A stretch of DNA of 64,000 nucleotides. It comes from Salinarimonas soli (lineage in GTDB: Bacteria > Pseudomonadota > Alphaproteobacteria > Rhizobiales > Beijerinckiaceae). Of this stretch, positions 7,729 through 17,106 are shown piece by piece. The first letter of the stretch is position 1. Every line of letters starts with the position of its first letter. The stretch lies in contig NZ_VUOA01000040.1 in NCBI RefSeq assembly GCF_008386575.1, positions 48,024 to 112,023 of the forward strand. Direction: 5' to 3'. A model generated the notes under the pieces. The model ran no database searches. It worked only from the letters and a program-made list of their open reading frames with translations, and was not told the DNA's origin. A program made the translations under genes and the position numbers.

Positions 7729-8532
7729 ATGCCCCAGGTCCCGTCCGACACCGCCTCGCCCCACCAATGCGGCGCCTGCCGCTCGGGCGAGCGGTTCGCG
7801 CTCCCGTTCTCCATGGCGTTCCAGCCCATCGTGAACCTCGCGACGGGTGGGGTCTACGCCTATGAGGCGCTGGTGCGGGGGCCGAACGGCGAGTCCGCCG
7901 CCTCGATCCTGAGCCAGGTGACGGAGGGCAACCGCTACGGCTTCGATCAGGCCTGCCGCAGGCGCGCCATCGAGCTCGCCGCCGAGCTCCGCCTGCCGGA
8001 GACGGGGGCGCTCCTGTCGATCAACTTCCTGCCGAACGCCGTCTACGAGCCGAAGACCTGCCTTGCCGTGACCCTCTCGGCGGCCCGCCGGACGGGCTTC
8101 CCCCTCGACCGCCTGCTCTTCGAGGTCACGGAGTCCGAGGAGGTCGTCGACCACGACCACCTCAACTCGATCCTCGACCAGTACAAGGCGATGGGCTTCC
8201 TGACCGCGATCGACGATTTCGGCGCGGGCTATTCGGGCCTGAACCTGCTGGCGCGGTTCCAGCCCAACATCATCAAGCTCGACATGGAGCTGGTGCGCGG
8301 GATCGACGCGAACCCGGTGCGCCGCGCCATCGTCGGCTCGATGCTCAAGATCTGCCGCGACCTCTCGATCCTCGCCATCGCCGAGGGCATCGAGACCATC
8401 GAGGAGTGCCGCGCGCTCCTGGAGCTCGGCGTCACCCTGCAGCAGGGCTACCTGTTCGCCCGCCCGGGCTTCGAGTGCCTGCCCGTCCCCGCGCTGCCGC
8501 AGCTCGACGGGGTCGCCCGCCTCGTCGCCTGA
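7729..8532 (+). CDS. EAL-domain cyclic-di-GMP phosphodiesterase
   Basis: Single EAL domain (about residues 20-255) that would hydrolyse cyclic di-GMP. The catalytic set looks complete: EALVRG (here giving the domain its name), SINFLPN, EVTESE, IDDFGAGYSGLNLL, IKLDMELVRGI, AEGIET and QGYLFARP. A short N-terminus carries a CGACRSGE segment. There is no transmembrane or sensor domain, so it acts in the cytosol. SD-like AGGAAGAG precedes the ATG. With the Tad pilus operon next door a role in surface behaviour is plausible but only inferred. Confidence 0.92.
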   Translation: MPQVPSDTASPHQCGACRSGERFALPFSMAFQPIVNLATGGVYAYEALVRGPNGESAASILSQVTEGNRYGFDQACRRRAIELAAELRLPETGALLSINFLPNAVYEPKTCLAVTLSAARRTGFPLDRLLFEVTESEEVVDHDHLNSILDQYKAMGFLTAIDDFGAGYSGLNLLARFQPNIIKLDMELVRGIDANPVRRAIVGSMLKICRDLSILAIAEGIETIEECRALLELGVTLQQGYLFARPGFECLPVPALPQLDGVARLVA

Positions 8533-8564
8533 GAGGCCGGCCCGGCAGAGCTTGGCTCCCGTCC

Positions 8565-8720
8565 CCCTCACATGCTGGGGAGGCCTGCGAAGCAGGCCGT
8601 CTCGAAGCTGCAGCACCTTCGTGAGCCGGAGGGCGCTCCAGCGGTCTCCGGAGGGTGTGGACGCGTGCCTCAAGGCTCGCCGCTGGCTCGCGTCTCCACA
8701 TGAGGCGAGAGAAGCCCATC
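8565..8720. repeat. CTCATGCTGAGGAG-type palindromic repeat
   Basis: The gap 8533-8802 holds no gene. It contains a degenerate copy of the dispersed element CCTCA-TGCTG-GGGAG + GCCTGCGAAGCAGGC hairpin + CGTCTCGAAGC, followed by GAGCCGGAGGGCGCTCCAG. Similar arms occur near 36088, 36266, 53741 and 57771. Confidence 0.65.
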
Positions 8721-8802
8721 GTTCCGGATCAGGCTCCGGGGCTCACGCCAGCAACGGACGTCGCGGCGGGCTCACGGCCCGCCTGCCTCGGTCGTGCGCG
8801 CG

Positions 8803-9333
8803 TCAGAGCCGGCGGGCGCGCTCGTCGAGGGCGCGCAGGTTGTTGCGGATACGCTCGTCGCCCGGGTCCTTGAGGCTCGCCTCCGCGAGGTCGCGGCTCG
8901 CGCGCTTCACGTCCCCCCGCAGCATGTACGAATAGCCCCGGTTGTTGAGGAGCTCGGGCGTCGGCCCGGCGATCTTGAAGGCGCGGGCATAAGCGCGATC
9001 GGCGAGCTCGAAGCGGCGCAGCTTGTCATAAGCGGCGGCAAGGCCCAACCAGGCCTCCACGTCGCCCGAGCTCGCCTCCGCCGCCTTGCGAAAATGCAGC
9101 TCGGCCAAGCCGTAGTTTTCCGCCCGGAAATGCTCCTTGCCGAGGTCGAGGTCGCTCCGGGGCTGCTCGGGGGATCGCGTCGCGACCGCCGCACCGTCGG
9201 GCAGGACCAGGGCCGCCGCCGTCGCGGGCTCGCCCGAGGGCTTGAGGCCCGCCACCGCGAGGGTTTCGCAGCCGGCAAGGCCCAGCGCGAGCGCGGCGCA
9301 AACGAGGGAGAGGGACGGGTGAGTCTTGGCCAT
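8803..9333 (-). CDS. tadD: Tad pilus assembly lipoprotein TadD (TPR)
   Basis: 176-residue lipoprotein of the tight-adherence secretion system. A signal peptide ends in the lipobox LAGC (Cys at about 22). Residues about 65-170 form tetratricopeptide repeats, for example GLAELHFRKAAEA, AWLGLAAAYDKLRRF and ELLNNRGYSYMLRGDVKRA. In Tad systems TadD is an outer-membrane-associated pilotin-like factor for the secretin. It is the last gene of the minus-strand cpaB-to-tadD operon, 37 bases after tadC. Confidence 0.9.
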   Translation of the reverse strand: MAKTHPSLSLVCAALALGLAGCETLAVAGLKPSGEPATAAALVLPDGAAVATRSPEQPRSDLDLGKEHFRAENYGLAELHFRKAAEASSGDVEAWLGLAAAYDKLRRFELADRAYARAFKIAGPTPELLNNRGYSYMLRGDVKRASRDLAEASLKDPGDERIRNNLRALDERARRL

Positions 9334-9370
9334 GGCTGAGCGTCTGGTCCTGGTACCGGGCGGCGGCGCC

Positions 9371-10330
9371 CTACATCATGGCTGCCCTCACCTGGAGCAC
9401 GGCGGGCAGCAGGAGAGTGATCAGGAGGACAGGAAAGATGAAAAGGGTTAAGGGAACGACAAGCTTGGCGGGCAGCGCGTAGGCTTTCTCCTCGGCCCGC
9501 GAGAGGCGCTTGTTGCGCATCTCCTCGGAATAGACCTTGAGCGACTGCGTGAGGCTCGTGCCGAGCTCCGCCGATTGCTGGAGGAGGGTCGCGAGCATCG
9601 TCGCCTCCTCGATCCCGAGGCGCCGCCCGAACCGCTCGAGGGACTCGGTGAGCGACTTGCCGGCCCGCATCTCCAGGGAGACCATGTAGAGGTTCTCGGC
9701 GAGAGACGGGTAGCCCTCCACGAGCTCGCGGGCGATGCGCTCGACGGAGGCCTCCAGGGACAGGCCCGCCTCGGAGCACACCACCATCAGGTCCATGAAA
9801 TCGGGAAAGCCCACGCGGTGCTCCTGGGCCCGCGCCTTGATCCGGTGCGAGACGTAGAAGCTTGGGAGCACGTAGCCCACCACGGCGACGAAGGCGGCAT
9901 AGAGCGCGAGGCTCGCACTCGTGGTGTCGCCGACGAGGAGAGGGATGAGGGCAAGGCCGCCAAGGCCCAGGGCCGCCGCGCCGCCGATGCGCGCCGCGAA
10001 GTAATAGGCGGGCGCGCGCTGGTCGAAGAAGCCGGCCTGCACGAGCTGCAGCCGCAGCACCCGGCTCTGCCGCTCGTCGCTTTGCGCGAAGGTGGTCTCC
10101 AGATAGGTGGTGAGACGCTCCAGCGGCTTGCCCCGGTCCGCGCCCGCCGCCCCGTGGCGGCCAGCCGGGTCGAGGCCCTGCGTCGCCCGGCGGCGCAGGG
10201 CGCTGCGGTTCTGGACCATGCCGAGAACGAGCACCCCGACGAGGGCGAGACCCGCCCCCCCGCACGCGGCGACGAGGAGGGCCGGGTCGGCGAACAGGGC
10301 GTCGAGAAGAGCGTCGAGCGCGTTCATCAT
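9371..10330 (-). CDS. tadC: Tad platform protein TadC (T2SSF domain)
   Basis: Inner-membrane platform protein of the Tad pilus machine. An N-terminal hydrophobic segment, two helices around residues 95-150, then the T2SSF domain with DLMVVCSEAGLSLEASVERI, ENLYMVSLEMRAGKSL and TLLQQSAELGTSL, and a C-terminal hydrophobic helix pair (VVPLTLFIFPVLLITLLLP). Partner of TadB and of the ATPase CpaF. The frame begins with a GTG at 10339 overlapping the tadB stop; I prefer the tandem ATGs at 10330/10327, though no clear ribosome site decides it. Confidence 0.93.
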   Translation of the reverse strand: MMNALDALLDALFADPALLVAACGGAGLALVGVLVLGMVQNRSALRRRATQGLDPAGRHGAAGADRGKPLERLTTYLETTFAQSDERQSRVLRLQLVQAGFFDQRAPAYYFAARIGGAAALGLGGLALIPLLVGDTTSASLALYAAFVAVVGYVLPSFYVSHRIKARAQEHRVGFPDFMDLMVVCSEAGLSLEASVERIARELVEGYPSLAENLYMVSLEMRAGKSLTESLERFGRRLGIEEATMLATLLQQSAELGTSLTQSLKVYSEEMRNKRLSRAEEKAYALPAKLVVPLTLFIFPVLLITLLLPAVLQVRAAMM

Positions 10331-10338
10331 GAGGCCCA

Positions 10339-11307
10339 CTAGAACTTGAAGTTGATCATCCGGCTCATGATCACGTTGCCGATCGCCATCCAGACGCCGG
10401 CCCCGCCGAGCACGTAGAGGGTGACAGGGTCGTGCCAGACCGAGCCGTAGAAGTCGGGCGACATCCAGTTCACGAGGGCGAAGACGAGCAGCGGCGTGAG
10501 GTTGAGGATGAGCGCCGAGGCGCGCCCCTCGGCGGCGAGGCCCCGGATCTTGCGCCGCATCTTGAAGCGCTCGCGGATCACCTTGGAGAGGTTCTCCAGG
10601 ATCTCGCTCAAGTTGCCGCCCGTCGAGGCCTGGATCGCGATGGAGGTGATGAACAGGGGCAGGTCCTCGTGGCCCAGGCGCTCGGCGAGCTTGCGCATGG
10701 CGCCCTCGAGGTCCGAGCCGTAGGTGATCTCGTCGGCCACGATGCCGAACTCCGAGCCGATCGGGTCGGGCATCTCGCGCGCCACCATGGCGATGGCGAG
10801 CGGCACGGGATGGCCTGCCCGCAGGGAGCGCACGATCACGTCGATGGCCTCGGGAAACTGCTCGCCGAAACGCTTCTGGCGCCGCTTGCGCAGCATGGTC
10901 AGGATCAGGACGGGCAGGACGAGCCCGCCCGCCGCCCCGGCCGCCAGCCCATAGGCCGCGACGCCCGTCGCGGTGAGCGCGAGAGCGAACGAGAGGCCCG
11001 CCAGCCCCACCGCGTAGAGCGCGAGCCGCACGGGCTCGACCCGCACGCCCGATTGCAGGACGAGCCTGCCCAAGGCGGCGCCGGGCAGGGCGAGGGTGCC
11101 GTCGGGGCTCAGGCCCCGCTCGCGCCGCAGCTGCACCAGAACCTTCTCCCGGTCGTTCTCCCCGCGGCCCAGGGCGAGCCGCCGGTTGACGCCGCTGCGA
11201 TAGCTGCGCTCGCTGGAGAACAGGAGATAGACGGCCTCGACCGCCAGGACGACGGCGAGGGCGGCCGCGGCGTAGAAGACGTAGAGGGGATCGATGTCGG
11301 CCGGCAC
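10339..11307 (-). CDS. tadB: Tad platform protein TadB (T2SSF domain)
   Basis: 322-residue inner-membrane protein, paralogous to TadC. N-terminal helix (FYAAAALAVVLAVEAVYLLF), a basic linker with RSYRSGVNRRL, two helices around residues 95-145, the T2SSF domain with AIDVIVRSLRAGHPVPLAI, EFGIVADEITYGSDLEGAM and FITSIAIQASTGGNLSEIL, and a C-terminal helix pair. With TadC it forms the platform that the CpaF ATPase drives. Eight bases separate it from cpaF. Confidence 0.94.
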   Translation of the reverse strand: MPADIDPLYVFYAAAALAVVLAVEAVYLLFSSERSYRSGVNRRLALGRGENDREKVLVQLRRERGLSPDGTLALPGAALGRLVLQSGVRVEPVRLALYAVGLAGLSFALALTATGVAAYGLAAGAAGGLVLPVLILTMLRKRRQKRFGEQFPEAIDVIVRSLRAGHPVPLAIAMVAREMPDPIGSEFGIVADEITYGSDLEGAMRKLAERLGHEDLPLFITSIAIQASTGGNLSEILENLSKVIRERFKMRRKIRGLAAEGRASALILNLTPLLVFALVNWMSPDFYGSVWHDPVTLYVLGGAGVWMAIGNVIMSRMINFKF

Positions 11308-11314
11308 GGCGCCC

Positions 11315-12835
11315 TCAGAGCGGCTTTGAGGGATCGAAGGCGGAGCCCGGGATCACGACCCCGTGCGATTGCAGCTCGGTGAGGAAGCGCGGGCGCAGGC
11401 CCGTGGCGGCGTGGTGGCCCTCGATGGAGCCGTCGGCCGCCGTGCCGGTGCGCACGAACTTGTAGATCTCCTGCATCTGGATGATGTCGCCCTCCATGCC
11501 CGTGATCTCGGCTACCGAGGTCACCCGGCGCTTGCCGTCGGCGAGGCGCTGGAGCTGGACCACGAGGCGGATGGCGGCGGCGATCTGGCCGCGGATGGAG
11601 GTCTGGGACATGGGCAGGCCGGCCATGCCGATCATCTGCTCCAGGCGCGAGATCGCCTCGCGGGGATTGTTGGCGTGGACGGTGGCCATGGAGCCCTCGT
11701 GGCCCGTGTTCATGGCCTGGAGCATGTCGAAGGCCTCCTCGCCGCGGCACTCGCCGAGGATGATCCGCTCGGGTCGCATGCGCAGGGCGTTCTTGACGAG
11801 GTCGCGCTGGCGGATCTCGCCCTTGCCCTCCACGTTGGGCGGGCGGGTCTCCATGCGGGCCACATGCGGCTGCTGGAGCTGGAGCTCGGCCGCGTCCTCA
11901 ATGGTGATGAGGCGCTCGGTGTGGGAGATGTAGGACGAGAGCGCGTTGAGCATCGTCGTCTTGCCCGAGCCCGTGCCGCCCGAGATGATCGTGGTGACCC
12001 GGCAACGCACGGCCGCGGCCAGCACCTCGGCCATCACGGGGCGCAGGGCCCCGATCTCCACCAGGCGATCGAGGGAAAGCTTCGACTTCGAGAACTTGCG
12101 GATCGAGACGAGGGGCCCGTCGACGCCGATGGGGCGCACCGCGCAGTTGAAGCGCGAGCCGTCGAGCATGCGCGCGTCGCAGAGCGGGCTCGATTCGTCG
12201 ACGCGCCGGCCCACCGCCGAGACGATCTTCTGGATGATGCGCAGGAGGTGCGCCTCGTCCTTGAACAGGGACGGCACGGGCTCCAGCATGCCGCGCCGCT
12301 CGACGAAGATGCTCTGGTGGCCGTTGATGAGGATGTCGGAGATCGTTGGGTCCTTGAGGAGCGGCTCCAGCGGTCCCAGGCCCGTCATCTCGTCGATCAC
12401 CTCGGAGACGAAGGATTCGAGCTCGCGGGCGTTGAGGGCCAGGCGCTCGGCGACCACCCACTGGGTGATGATGCCGTGGACCTCGCGCCGCAGCTCCGCC
12501 TCGGGCAGCTTCTCGACCGCCGCGAGGTTCAGCTCCTCGATGAGGCGGCGGTGCAGGCGCACCTTGGCGTCGAGGAGCTTTTGGTTGGGCGCCTCGGCGG
12601 GAGCCAGGGCGGCGGGCGCCGGGATCGAGGCTGCCGGCGCCGGCACGGGGGCGGCGGGGCTCAAGGCTACGGACGGCGGGAGGTCCGGCGCGGGCTCGGG
12701 GCGCGCCGCCGCCGCCGCCAGCGGCGGGGGTGGCGGGCTCATCCGCGGGATCGGGGGCGGGGGAGGCGGCGGGGGCGCAGCCGCGCCGGGCTGGGGGGCC
12801 GGCGGGGAGAGGCGGGCTGAGAAGCGGCCGAGCAT
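11315..12835 (-). CDS. cpaF: Tad/Cpa pilus ATPase CpaF (TadA)
   Basis: Hexameric secretion ATPase powering Flp pilus assembly. The first 100 residues are Pro/Ala rich and probably disordered; they contain a run of consecutive prolines. Then come the N-terminal domain ([31 protein letters not shown]) and the ATPase core: Walker [15 protein letters not shown], Asp box [11 protein letters not shown], Walker B region [18 protein letters not shown] and the His box [15 protein letters not shown]. 506 residues, usual for the family. Cytoplasmic; partners TadB, TadC and CpaE. Confidence 0.96.
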   Translation of the reverse strand: MLGRFSARLSPPAPQPGAAAPPPPPPPPIPRMSPPPPPLAAAAARPEPAPDLPPSVALSPAAPVPAPAASIPAPAALAPAEAPNQKLLDAKVRLHRRLIEELNLAAVEKLPEAELRREVHGIITQWVVAERLALNARELESFVSEVIDEMTGLGPLEPLLKDPTISDILINGHQSIFVERRGMLEPVPSLFKDEAHLLRIIQKIVSAVGRRVDESSPLCDARMLDGSRFNCAVRPIGVDGPLVSIRKFSKSKLSLDRLVEIGALRPVMAEVLAAAVRCRVTTIISGGTGSGKTTMLNALSSYISHTERLITIEDAAELQLQQPHVARMETRPPNVEGKGEIRQRDLVKNALRMRPERIILGECRGEEAFDMLQAMNTGHEGSMATVHANNPREAISRLEQMIGMAGLPMSQTSIRGQIAAAIRLVVQLQRLADGKRRVTSVAEITGMEGDIIQMQEIYKFVRTGTAADGSIEGHHAATGLRPRFLTELQSHGVVIPGSAFDPSKPL

Positions 12836-12856
12836 GGGGCGGATGTCCTCGACGGG

Positions 12857-14053
12857 TCAGGCGCGGGCCGGGACGGCGGACCGGGGCTGGCCTGCGCCCT
12901 CCTCCCCGCCGCCTTGGAAGACCGCCCGCTTGAGATCGCTGGAGACGTTCGAGCCCGACTTGATCGCGTCGAGGGGAACGCCCCTGTCGATCGCCTCGCG
13001 CACGAGCTTGTAGTTGTTGGCCACCGTGCCGGCGAGGAAGCCGTCGAGAGCCCGCTCCACGTCGCTCCGGCGCAGGCCCGACCCGAACATCTGCTGCTCG
13101 AAGCGGTTGCAGATCACCCGGGGCTTCACCTCCTTGAGGCGCTCCGTCATGCCGGCGGCGAGGCGCCGGCCCAGGCGCAAGCCCGGCACGGTCATGTCGG
13201 TGACCACGTAGACCTTGTTCGAGCCCATGAGCACCTGGTCGGTCCAGGGCTCCCAGGCGCGGGGCAGATCGATCACCACGTTGTCGAAACGGGCTGAGAC
13301 GAGGTCGAGAAGGCGGATCACCACGCCGGGCTCCAGGGCGGTGCGCCGGGCGGCGCGGCCGGGCGCGGCGAGCACCGACAGGCCCGTGGCGTGCCGGGCG
13401 AGCATCACCTCGAGGAGCTGGCTGTCGAGGCGCTCGGGGTAGGGGCCGATCTCGTCGAGGTCGAGCCGGGGCGCGAGATCGAGATAGTCGGCGCACACGC
13501 CCGTCTGCACGTCGAGGTCGACGAGGCAGGTCGAATCCGCCTCGCGCCCGCCGGCGCGCAGCAGCAGCATGGCGCTCTCGATGGCGAGCGTGGTGGTGCC
13601 CACGCCGCCCGCGGCGCCGATGAAGGAAAGGATGCGGCCCTGCTCCTCGGGCAGGCTGTCGGTCGCGCGCAGCGCCCGGATGCAGGCCCGCAGGACCTCC
13701 TTGGGCTCCACGGGCTTCCTCAGGAAGTCCGAGACGCGGATCTGGAGGAACCAGCGGGCGAGCGCGTCGTCGAAGGAGTCGGTGAGCACGATCACGGGGA
13801 TCGCGCCCCCCGTGCGCGTCATCAGCCCCTGGAGCGCCACGAGGCTCTCGCGGCGGTGGGCGTCGATGTCCACCACGATCACGGCCGCCGTCTCGAGCTC
13901 CGGCCGGCGGGCTGCCTCCTCGATGCTCTCGGCCACCACGTTGAGGGAGAGCGCCTTGGCCGGGCCGAAGGCGGCGCCCACGCCCTTGAAGAAGGCGGCG
14001 TCCGTGCCCACGAGCACGATGAGGGGCATGAAGGCTGAGAGATCGGAGACCAT
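12857..14053 (-). CDS. cpaE: Tad pilus localisation protein CpaE (TadZ)
   Basis: MinD/ParA-like protein with an N-terminal receiver-like domain (about residues 10-125) and a P-loop-type C-terminal domain. The ATPase part has SFIGAAGGVGTTTLAIE, which lacks the standard lysine pattern of a classical Walker A, as is common in TadZ, then CLVDLDVQTGVCADYLDL and VVIDLPRAWEP. TadZ proteins localise the Tad machine at the pole. It ends 21 bases before cpaF. Confidence 0.92.
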   Translation of the reverse strand: MVSDLSAFMPLIVLVGTDAAFFKGVGAAFGPAKALSLNVVAESIEEAARRPELETAAVIVVDIDAHRRESLVALQGLMTRTGGAIPVIVLTDSFDDALARWFLQIRVSDFLRKPVEPKEVLRACIRALRATDSLPEEQGRILSFIGAAGGVGTTTLAIESAMLLLRAGGREADSTCLVDLDVQTGVCADYLDLAPRLDLDEIGPYPERLDSQLLEVMLARHATGLSVLAAPGRAARRTALEPGVVIRLLDLVSARFDNVVIDLPRAWEPWTDQVLMGSNKVYVVTDMTVPGLRLGRRLAAGMTERLKEVKPRVICNRFEQQMFGSGLRRSDVERALDGFLAGTVANNYKLVREAIDRGVPLDAIKSGSNVSSDLKRAVFQGGGEEGAGQPRSAVPARA

Positions 14054-14129
14054 GGTGAGGCGGGTTTCGCTCGCTTAAGGGTCGCTGGACCCGGCCCCGC
14101 GAGGGGACCGGCTCCGGTTGGGGCTGTCT

Positions 14130-14765
14130 CTAGTTCGTCACAGACGCCAGGTCCTCGCCCGTCGCGGTGGCCGACAGCCCGCTCATGGCTAGGGAGGGAA
14201 GGCCCAAGAGCCGGTTAAGGACCACGAAGTCGAAGGCGAGGTTGGTTAACCGAACCGTGATGGTGGGGACTGCCCCGCCCGCGCGCCCGGCGGGACCTGG
14301 ACGGCCGGCGAAGCCCAGCCCCGAATGCACGTAGTCGATCTCCACGTTCCCGGGCTGCAGGCGAGGGAAGGCAGCGCACATCGGGGTCGTGGCGGAGGTG
14401 CCGGCAAGGCACGTCGCCGTCGGGCCGCCATAGAGGATCGTGTTGAAGGCTGCCTCGTCGAAGGTCCCTTGCGAGCAGCTGCGGGTCGCGCCCGAGCAGC
14501 GGCGCTCGAAATAGGGCATCGGATCGCCGGCTTCCGCGGTCGACAGCCCCGTGAGGGTGCGCAGGTCGGCCGCCACCGGGTCCGAGACGGAGGCGCGCCG
14601 CGCCCCGATCTGGAGCGCCTTGGAGGCCGCGTTGTACTGGAAGAAGGCGTGGCTGAACTCGAACAGGGCGAAGGCGAGGGTGAAGAGCACACCGGCCACG
14701 AGCCCGAACTCCACCATCGTGGCGCCGGCCTCGTCGCGGGCGAAGGAGCGGTGCGGACGGGTCAT
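14130..14765 (-). CDS. TadE/TadF-like pseudopilin
   Basis: Minor pilin-like protein of the Tad locus. The TadE signature is present near the N-terminus: DEAGATMVEFGLVAGVLFT followed by an amphipathic segment FEFSHAFFQYNAASKAL. The conserved Glu after the Gly-Ala-Thr stretch is the expected prepilin-type position. The C-terminal part, rich in Thr/Gly with four Cys in the middle (RRCSGATRSCSQG and others), is extracellular. Start: ATG at 14765 with GGGAGG 5 bases upstream, one base after the stop of the preceding tadE. Confidence 0.88.
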   Translation of the reverse strand: MTRPHRSFARDEAGATMVEFGLVAGVLFTLAFALFEFSHAFFQYNAASKALQIGARRASVSDPVAADLRTLTGLSTAEAGDPMPYFERRCSGATRSCSQGTFDEAAFNTILYGGPTATCLAGTSATTPMCAAFPRLQPGNVEIDYVHSGLGFAGRPGPAGRAGGAVPTITVRLTNLAFDFVVLNRLLGLPSLAMSGLSATATGEDLASVTN

Positions 14766-14766
14766 G

Positions 14767-15255
14767 TCAGCCTCCCACCACCCGTTCCTCATGCACCGCC
14801 CCGAGGGTGAGGCCTGTGAGGCGGATCAGGGTCAGGAACCCGATGCCCGCATAGGGCACGCTCGTCGCGACCCGCACCACGTCGACGGTGTCGCCGCCCC
14901 GGTAGGGACGCAGTCCCGTCGCGGCGCGGGCATTGGCTGTCGTCCGGTAGGTGACCGTGACCTGGGCGGTGGTCCAGTCCCGCACCCGGGGCGCGCCTCC
15001 CGGGACGACGGCGCCGGTCACGGCGAGGAGCTTGGCCTGCACCTCCATCGCGGCGGGGTCCGGGGTGCGGGCGAGGAAGCGCGCCGCGTCCCGCACGCCC
15101 GCCTCCACGAGCTGGAGCCGGTACTGCATGACGCCGAATTCCAGCACGCCTCCACCGAGGAAGAGGAGGAAGGGCAGGACGAGGGCGGCCTCGGTGGCGG
15201 CCACGCCGTCGCGGTGCCGGGCGAGGTCTCTCAGGAGCGGAGCCAGGCGTCGCAT
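14767..15255 (-). CDS. tadE: TadE-like pseudopilin
   Basis: 162-residue pseudopilin: a basic N-terminus, then DGVAATEAALVLPFLLFLG, the TadE-type helix with its conserved Glu, and VMQYRLQLVEAGVRDAARFL. The remainder is a periplasmic domain with a TVTYRTT beta strand. It lies between tadG and the second TadE-like gene, a standard order in alphaproteobacterial Tad operons. Confidence 0.88.
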   Translation of the reverse strand: MRRLAPLLRDLARHRDGVAATEAALVLPFLLFLGGGVLEFGVMQYRLQLVEAGVRDAARFLARTPDPAAMEVQAKLLAVTGAVVPGGAPRVRDWTTAQVTVTYRTTANARAATGLRPYRGGDTVDVVRVATSVPYAGIGFLTLIRLTGLTLGAVHEERVVGG

Positions 15256-15265
15256 CGGCGGTGCC

Positions 15266-16801
15266 CTAGCGGTAGAGTTGGACGATGTCGCGCAGGATCT
15301 CCCGCGCGCCCGGCGTCCCCGGCTCGATGATGTCGACGAGCTCGGCCCAGACCTCCCCCGTTTGCTTGTCCATCGGCTCGGTGAGGAAGAAGCGGGCGAA
15401 GGCGGTCACGGGATAAGGGCCGCCCGAGGAGCCGCTGACGGGCCCGAGTGACCCGCAATCGAGGATCGCCGCCGTGATCAGGCGCCGGTCGAGGGAGCTC
15501 GAGTTGAGGGCGGTGCGGTCGCCCGCATAGCAGATGGGCGTGCCCCGCTCGCCGATGGGGCTCGACGTCGCGAGCAGGTTCTGGTCGATCTCGTAGCGAT
15601 AGACCTCGTAGCGGCTCACGGCGTTGCTGTTGTCGCTGCAAGTCTTGCCGTTGATCAGGGGCGGGTTGCCGCCGTAATTGCCGCGCCAATAGGCCCGGCA
15701 ATCCCACTTCCCGTCGCCGATCCGGTCCTCCATGGCCGCGAGCACCGTGGGGCACTTGCCCGACGGGTTGCCCATGAGGAAGCAGTTGTCGCGAGGCAGG
15801 CCCAGCCCCTTGGCGCCGTTCTGGCCGATGAGGCGCTCGGTGGGGTCGTAGGCGATGACCTGGGAGCAGGCGGCACCCGAATAGCCCTTGCGGACATTGG
15901 CGGCGGGCCGGTAGCTCGCGTTGGCTCGCACGCCGCCGAAGGCGCCCTCGTAGATGTCGAAGCGGGTGTTGAAGGCCTCGGCCACGGAGGCGATGTTGCC
16001 CGTGCGCAGCTCCACGCCCGATTGCCGGAAGCAGGCCTGCGGGCGGTCGATCGCGAGCATGTCGCGCACCTCGTCGGCGCCCTTGCCGCCCGGGGGCTCG
16101 AGGAAGCCGTAATTGCCGGGGAAGTACTGGTTGCCGCCGCCCTTGTCCTTGAGCTTGAACAGGCGCCCCCGGAAGGAGGCGTCGCGGATGGCGTCGAAGA
16201 TGCTCGTGGCGCTGCCCTCGAAGGGGTTGCACAGGAAGAAGGGCGTGAAGTTGCACACCCCCTGCTCGAAGCCGCCCACCGCCGTGGCGCCGGCCTGGGG
16301 CGTGGCGCCCGTGAAGCCCGCCGCGCCCACGAAGACGGGGCTGAGCGTATAGGGCCGGACGCGCACCTCGACGAAGCCGGCCTGGGTCGGGTCGGTGGTC
16401 GTGAGGGCGGCGGTGATCGGGTCGCTGTCGCGGGCGGGCAGGGACCACAGGTAGCGGACGTCCACGGCCCCGGCGTCGATGCGCCCCGTGCCCTGGCCGA
16501 AGCGCTGGTCGTTGCGCACGAGGGTGGCGATGGCGCGGTCGGCGCGCTGGATGGAATCGGGCCGTCGGTCGAGCTCGGCGGCGGCCGCGAGCGCGAGGGC
16601 GTCGGCGCCCGACTGCACCGAAGCGTGCAGGTTCATGAACCGGCCGCCATCCACCACGAGCATGGCGAAGCCCACGAGGACGGGCAGGACCAGCGCCACG
16701 GGCAGGAGCACGCCGCCGCCCCGGTGGCCCGCCAGCGCGAGGAGCGCCCGCGCGAGCCGGGCCAGGTGACCGGACGGGGGGAGGGGGGCGGGCCTGGGCA
16801 T
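15266..16801 (-). CDS. tadG: TadG-like pilus protein
   Basis: 511-residue membrane-anchored protein of the Tad locus. One N-terminal helix (VLLPVALVLPVLVGFAMLVVD) is preceded by GHRGG and followed by NLHASVQSGADALALAAAAE, the putative Flp-like (PF13400) region. A long extracytoplasmic part follows with several Cys (CNFTPFFLCNP, CFRQSG, CFLMGNPSGKCP, CDCRAY-type spacing) that could make disulfides. The exact role of TadG is unsettled; it is thought to anchor the pilus machinery. Confidence 0.87.
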   Translation of the reverse strand: MPRPAPLPPSGHLARLARALLALAGHRGGGVLLPVALVLPVLVGFAMLVVDGGRFMNLHASVQSGADALALAAAAELDRRPDSIQRADRAIATLVRNDQRFGQGTGRIDAGAVDVRYLWSLPARDSDPITAALTTTDPTQAGFVEVRVRPYTLSPVFVGAAGFTGATPQAGATAVGGFEQGVCNFTPFFLCNPFEGSATSIFDAIRDASFRGRLFKLKDKGGGNQYFPGNYGFLEPPGGKGADEVRDMLAIDRPQACFRQSGVELRTGNIASVAEAFNTRFDIYEGAFGGVRANASYRPAANVRKGYSGAACSQVIAYDPTERLIGQNGAKGLGLPRDNCFLMGNPSGKCPTVLAAMEDRIGDGKWDCRAYWRGNYGGNPPLINGKTCSDNSNAVSRYEVYRYEIDQNLLATSSPIGERGTPICYAGDRTALNSSSLDRRLITAAILDCGSLGPVSGSSGGPYPVTAFARFFLTEPMDKQTGEVWAELVDIIEPGTPGAREILRDIVQLYR

Positions 16802-16809
16802 CGCGGGCG

Positions 16810-17106
16810 TCAGCGGGCGACGGGGAGCTGGATCGTGGGCGGCGTGCGCTCCGCGATCTCGCCGTCGAGGGGACGCGTGCGGTAGCGCTCCACGGCCCGG
16901 GCCGCCCGCTCGCCGTCATAGGTGAGCACGATGTCGGCCGAGGCGCGGGGCCAGGGGTCGATCGTGTGGATCGCGGCGTTCGCCCGCGCGGCGTCGCCGG
17001 CGCCCGGCAGGATCGTGTCCCGGCGCTCCAGGTAGCTGCTGGTGTGGTCGACGCAGGCGGCAAGGCCTAGGAGCAGGCCCCCGCACAGCACGATTCTAGC
17101 GGACAT
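16810..17106 (-). CDS. Small Tad-locus lipoprotein
   Basis: 98 residues with a lipoprotein signal peptide: LCGGLLLGLAACVDH, lipidated Cys at about 18. The mature part is short and polar (SSYLERRDTILPGAGDAARA, HTIDPWP). It overlaps the cpaC 3' end by 11 bases and precedes tadG, where alphaproteobacterial Tad operons often carry such a lipoprotein, in the position of CpaD. It is much shorter than classical CpaD, so I do not assign that symbol. Confidence 0.8.
   Translation of the reverse strand: MSARIVLCGGLLLGLAACVDHTSSYLERRDTILPGAGDAARANAAIHTIDPWPRASADIVLTYDGERAARAVERYRTRPLDGEIAERTPPTIQLPVAR

Noticed and set aside
5526-7829. 767-codon antisense frame over mcd
   Set aside because: Composition (His/Gly/Arg/Ala, no hydrophobic core) is that of a GC-rich shadow; mcd on the other strand has full motifs.
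16810-17106. Assigning the small lipoprotein as CpaD
   Set aside because: CpaD is over 200 residues; this protein is 98 and shows no clear CpaD motif, although its position fits.
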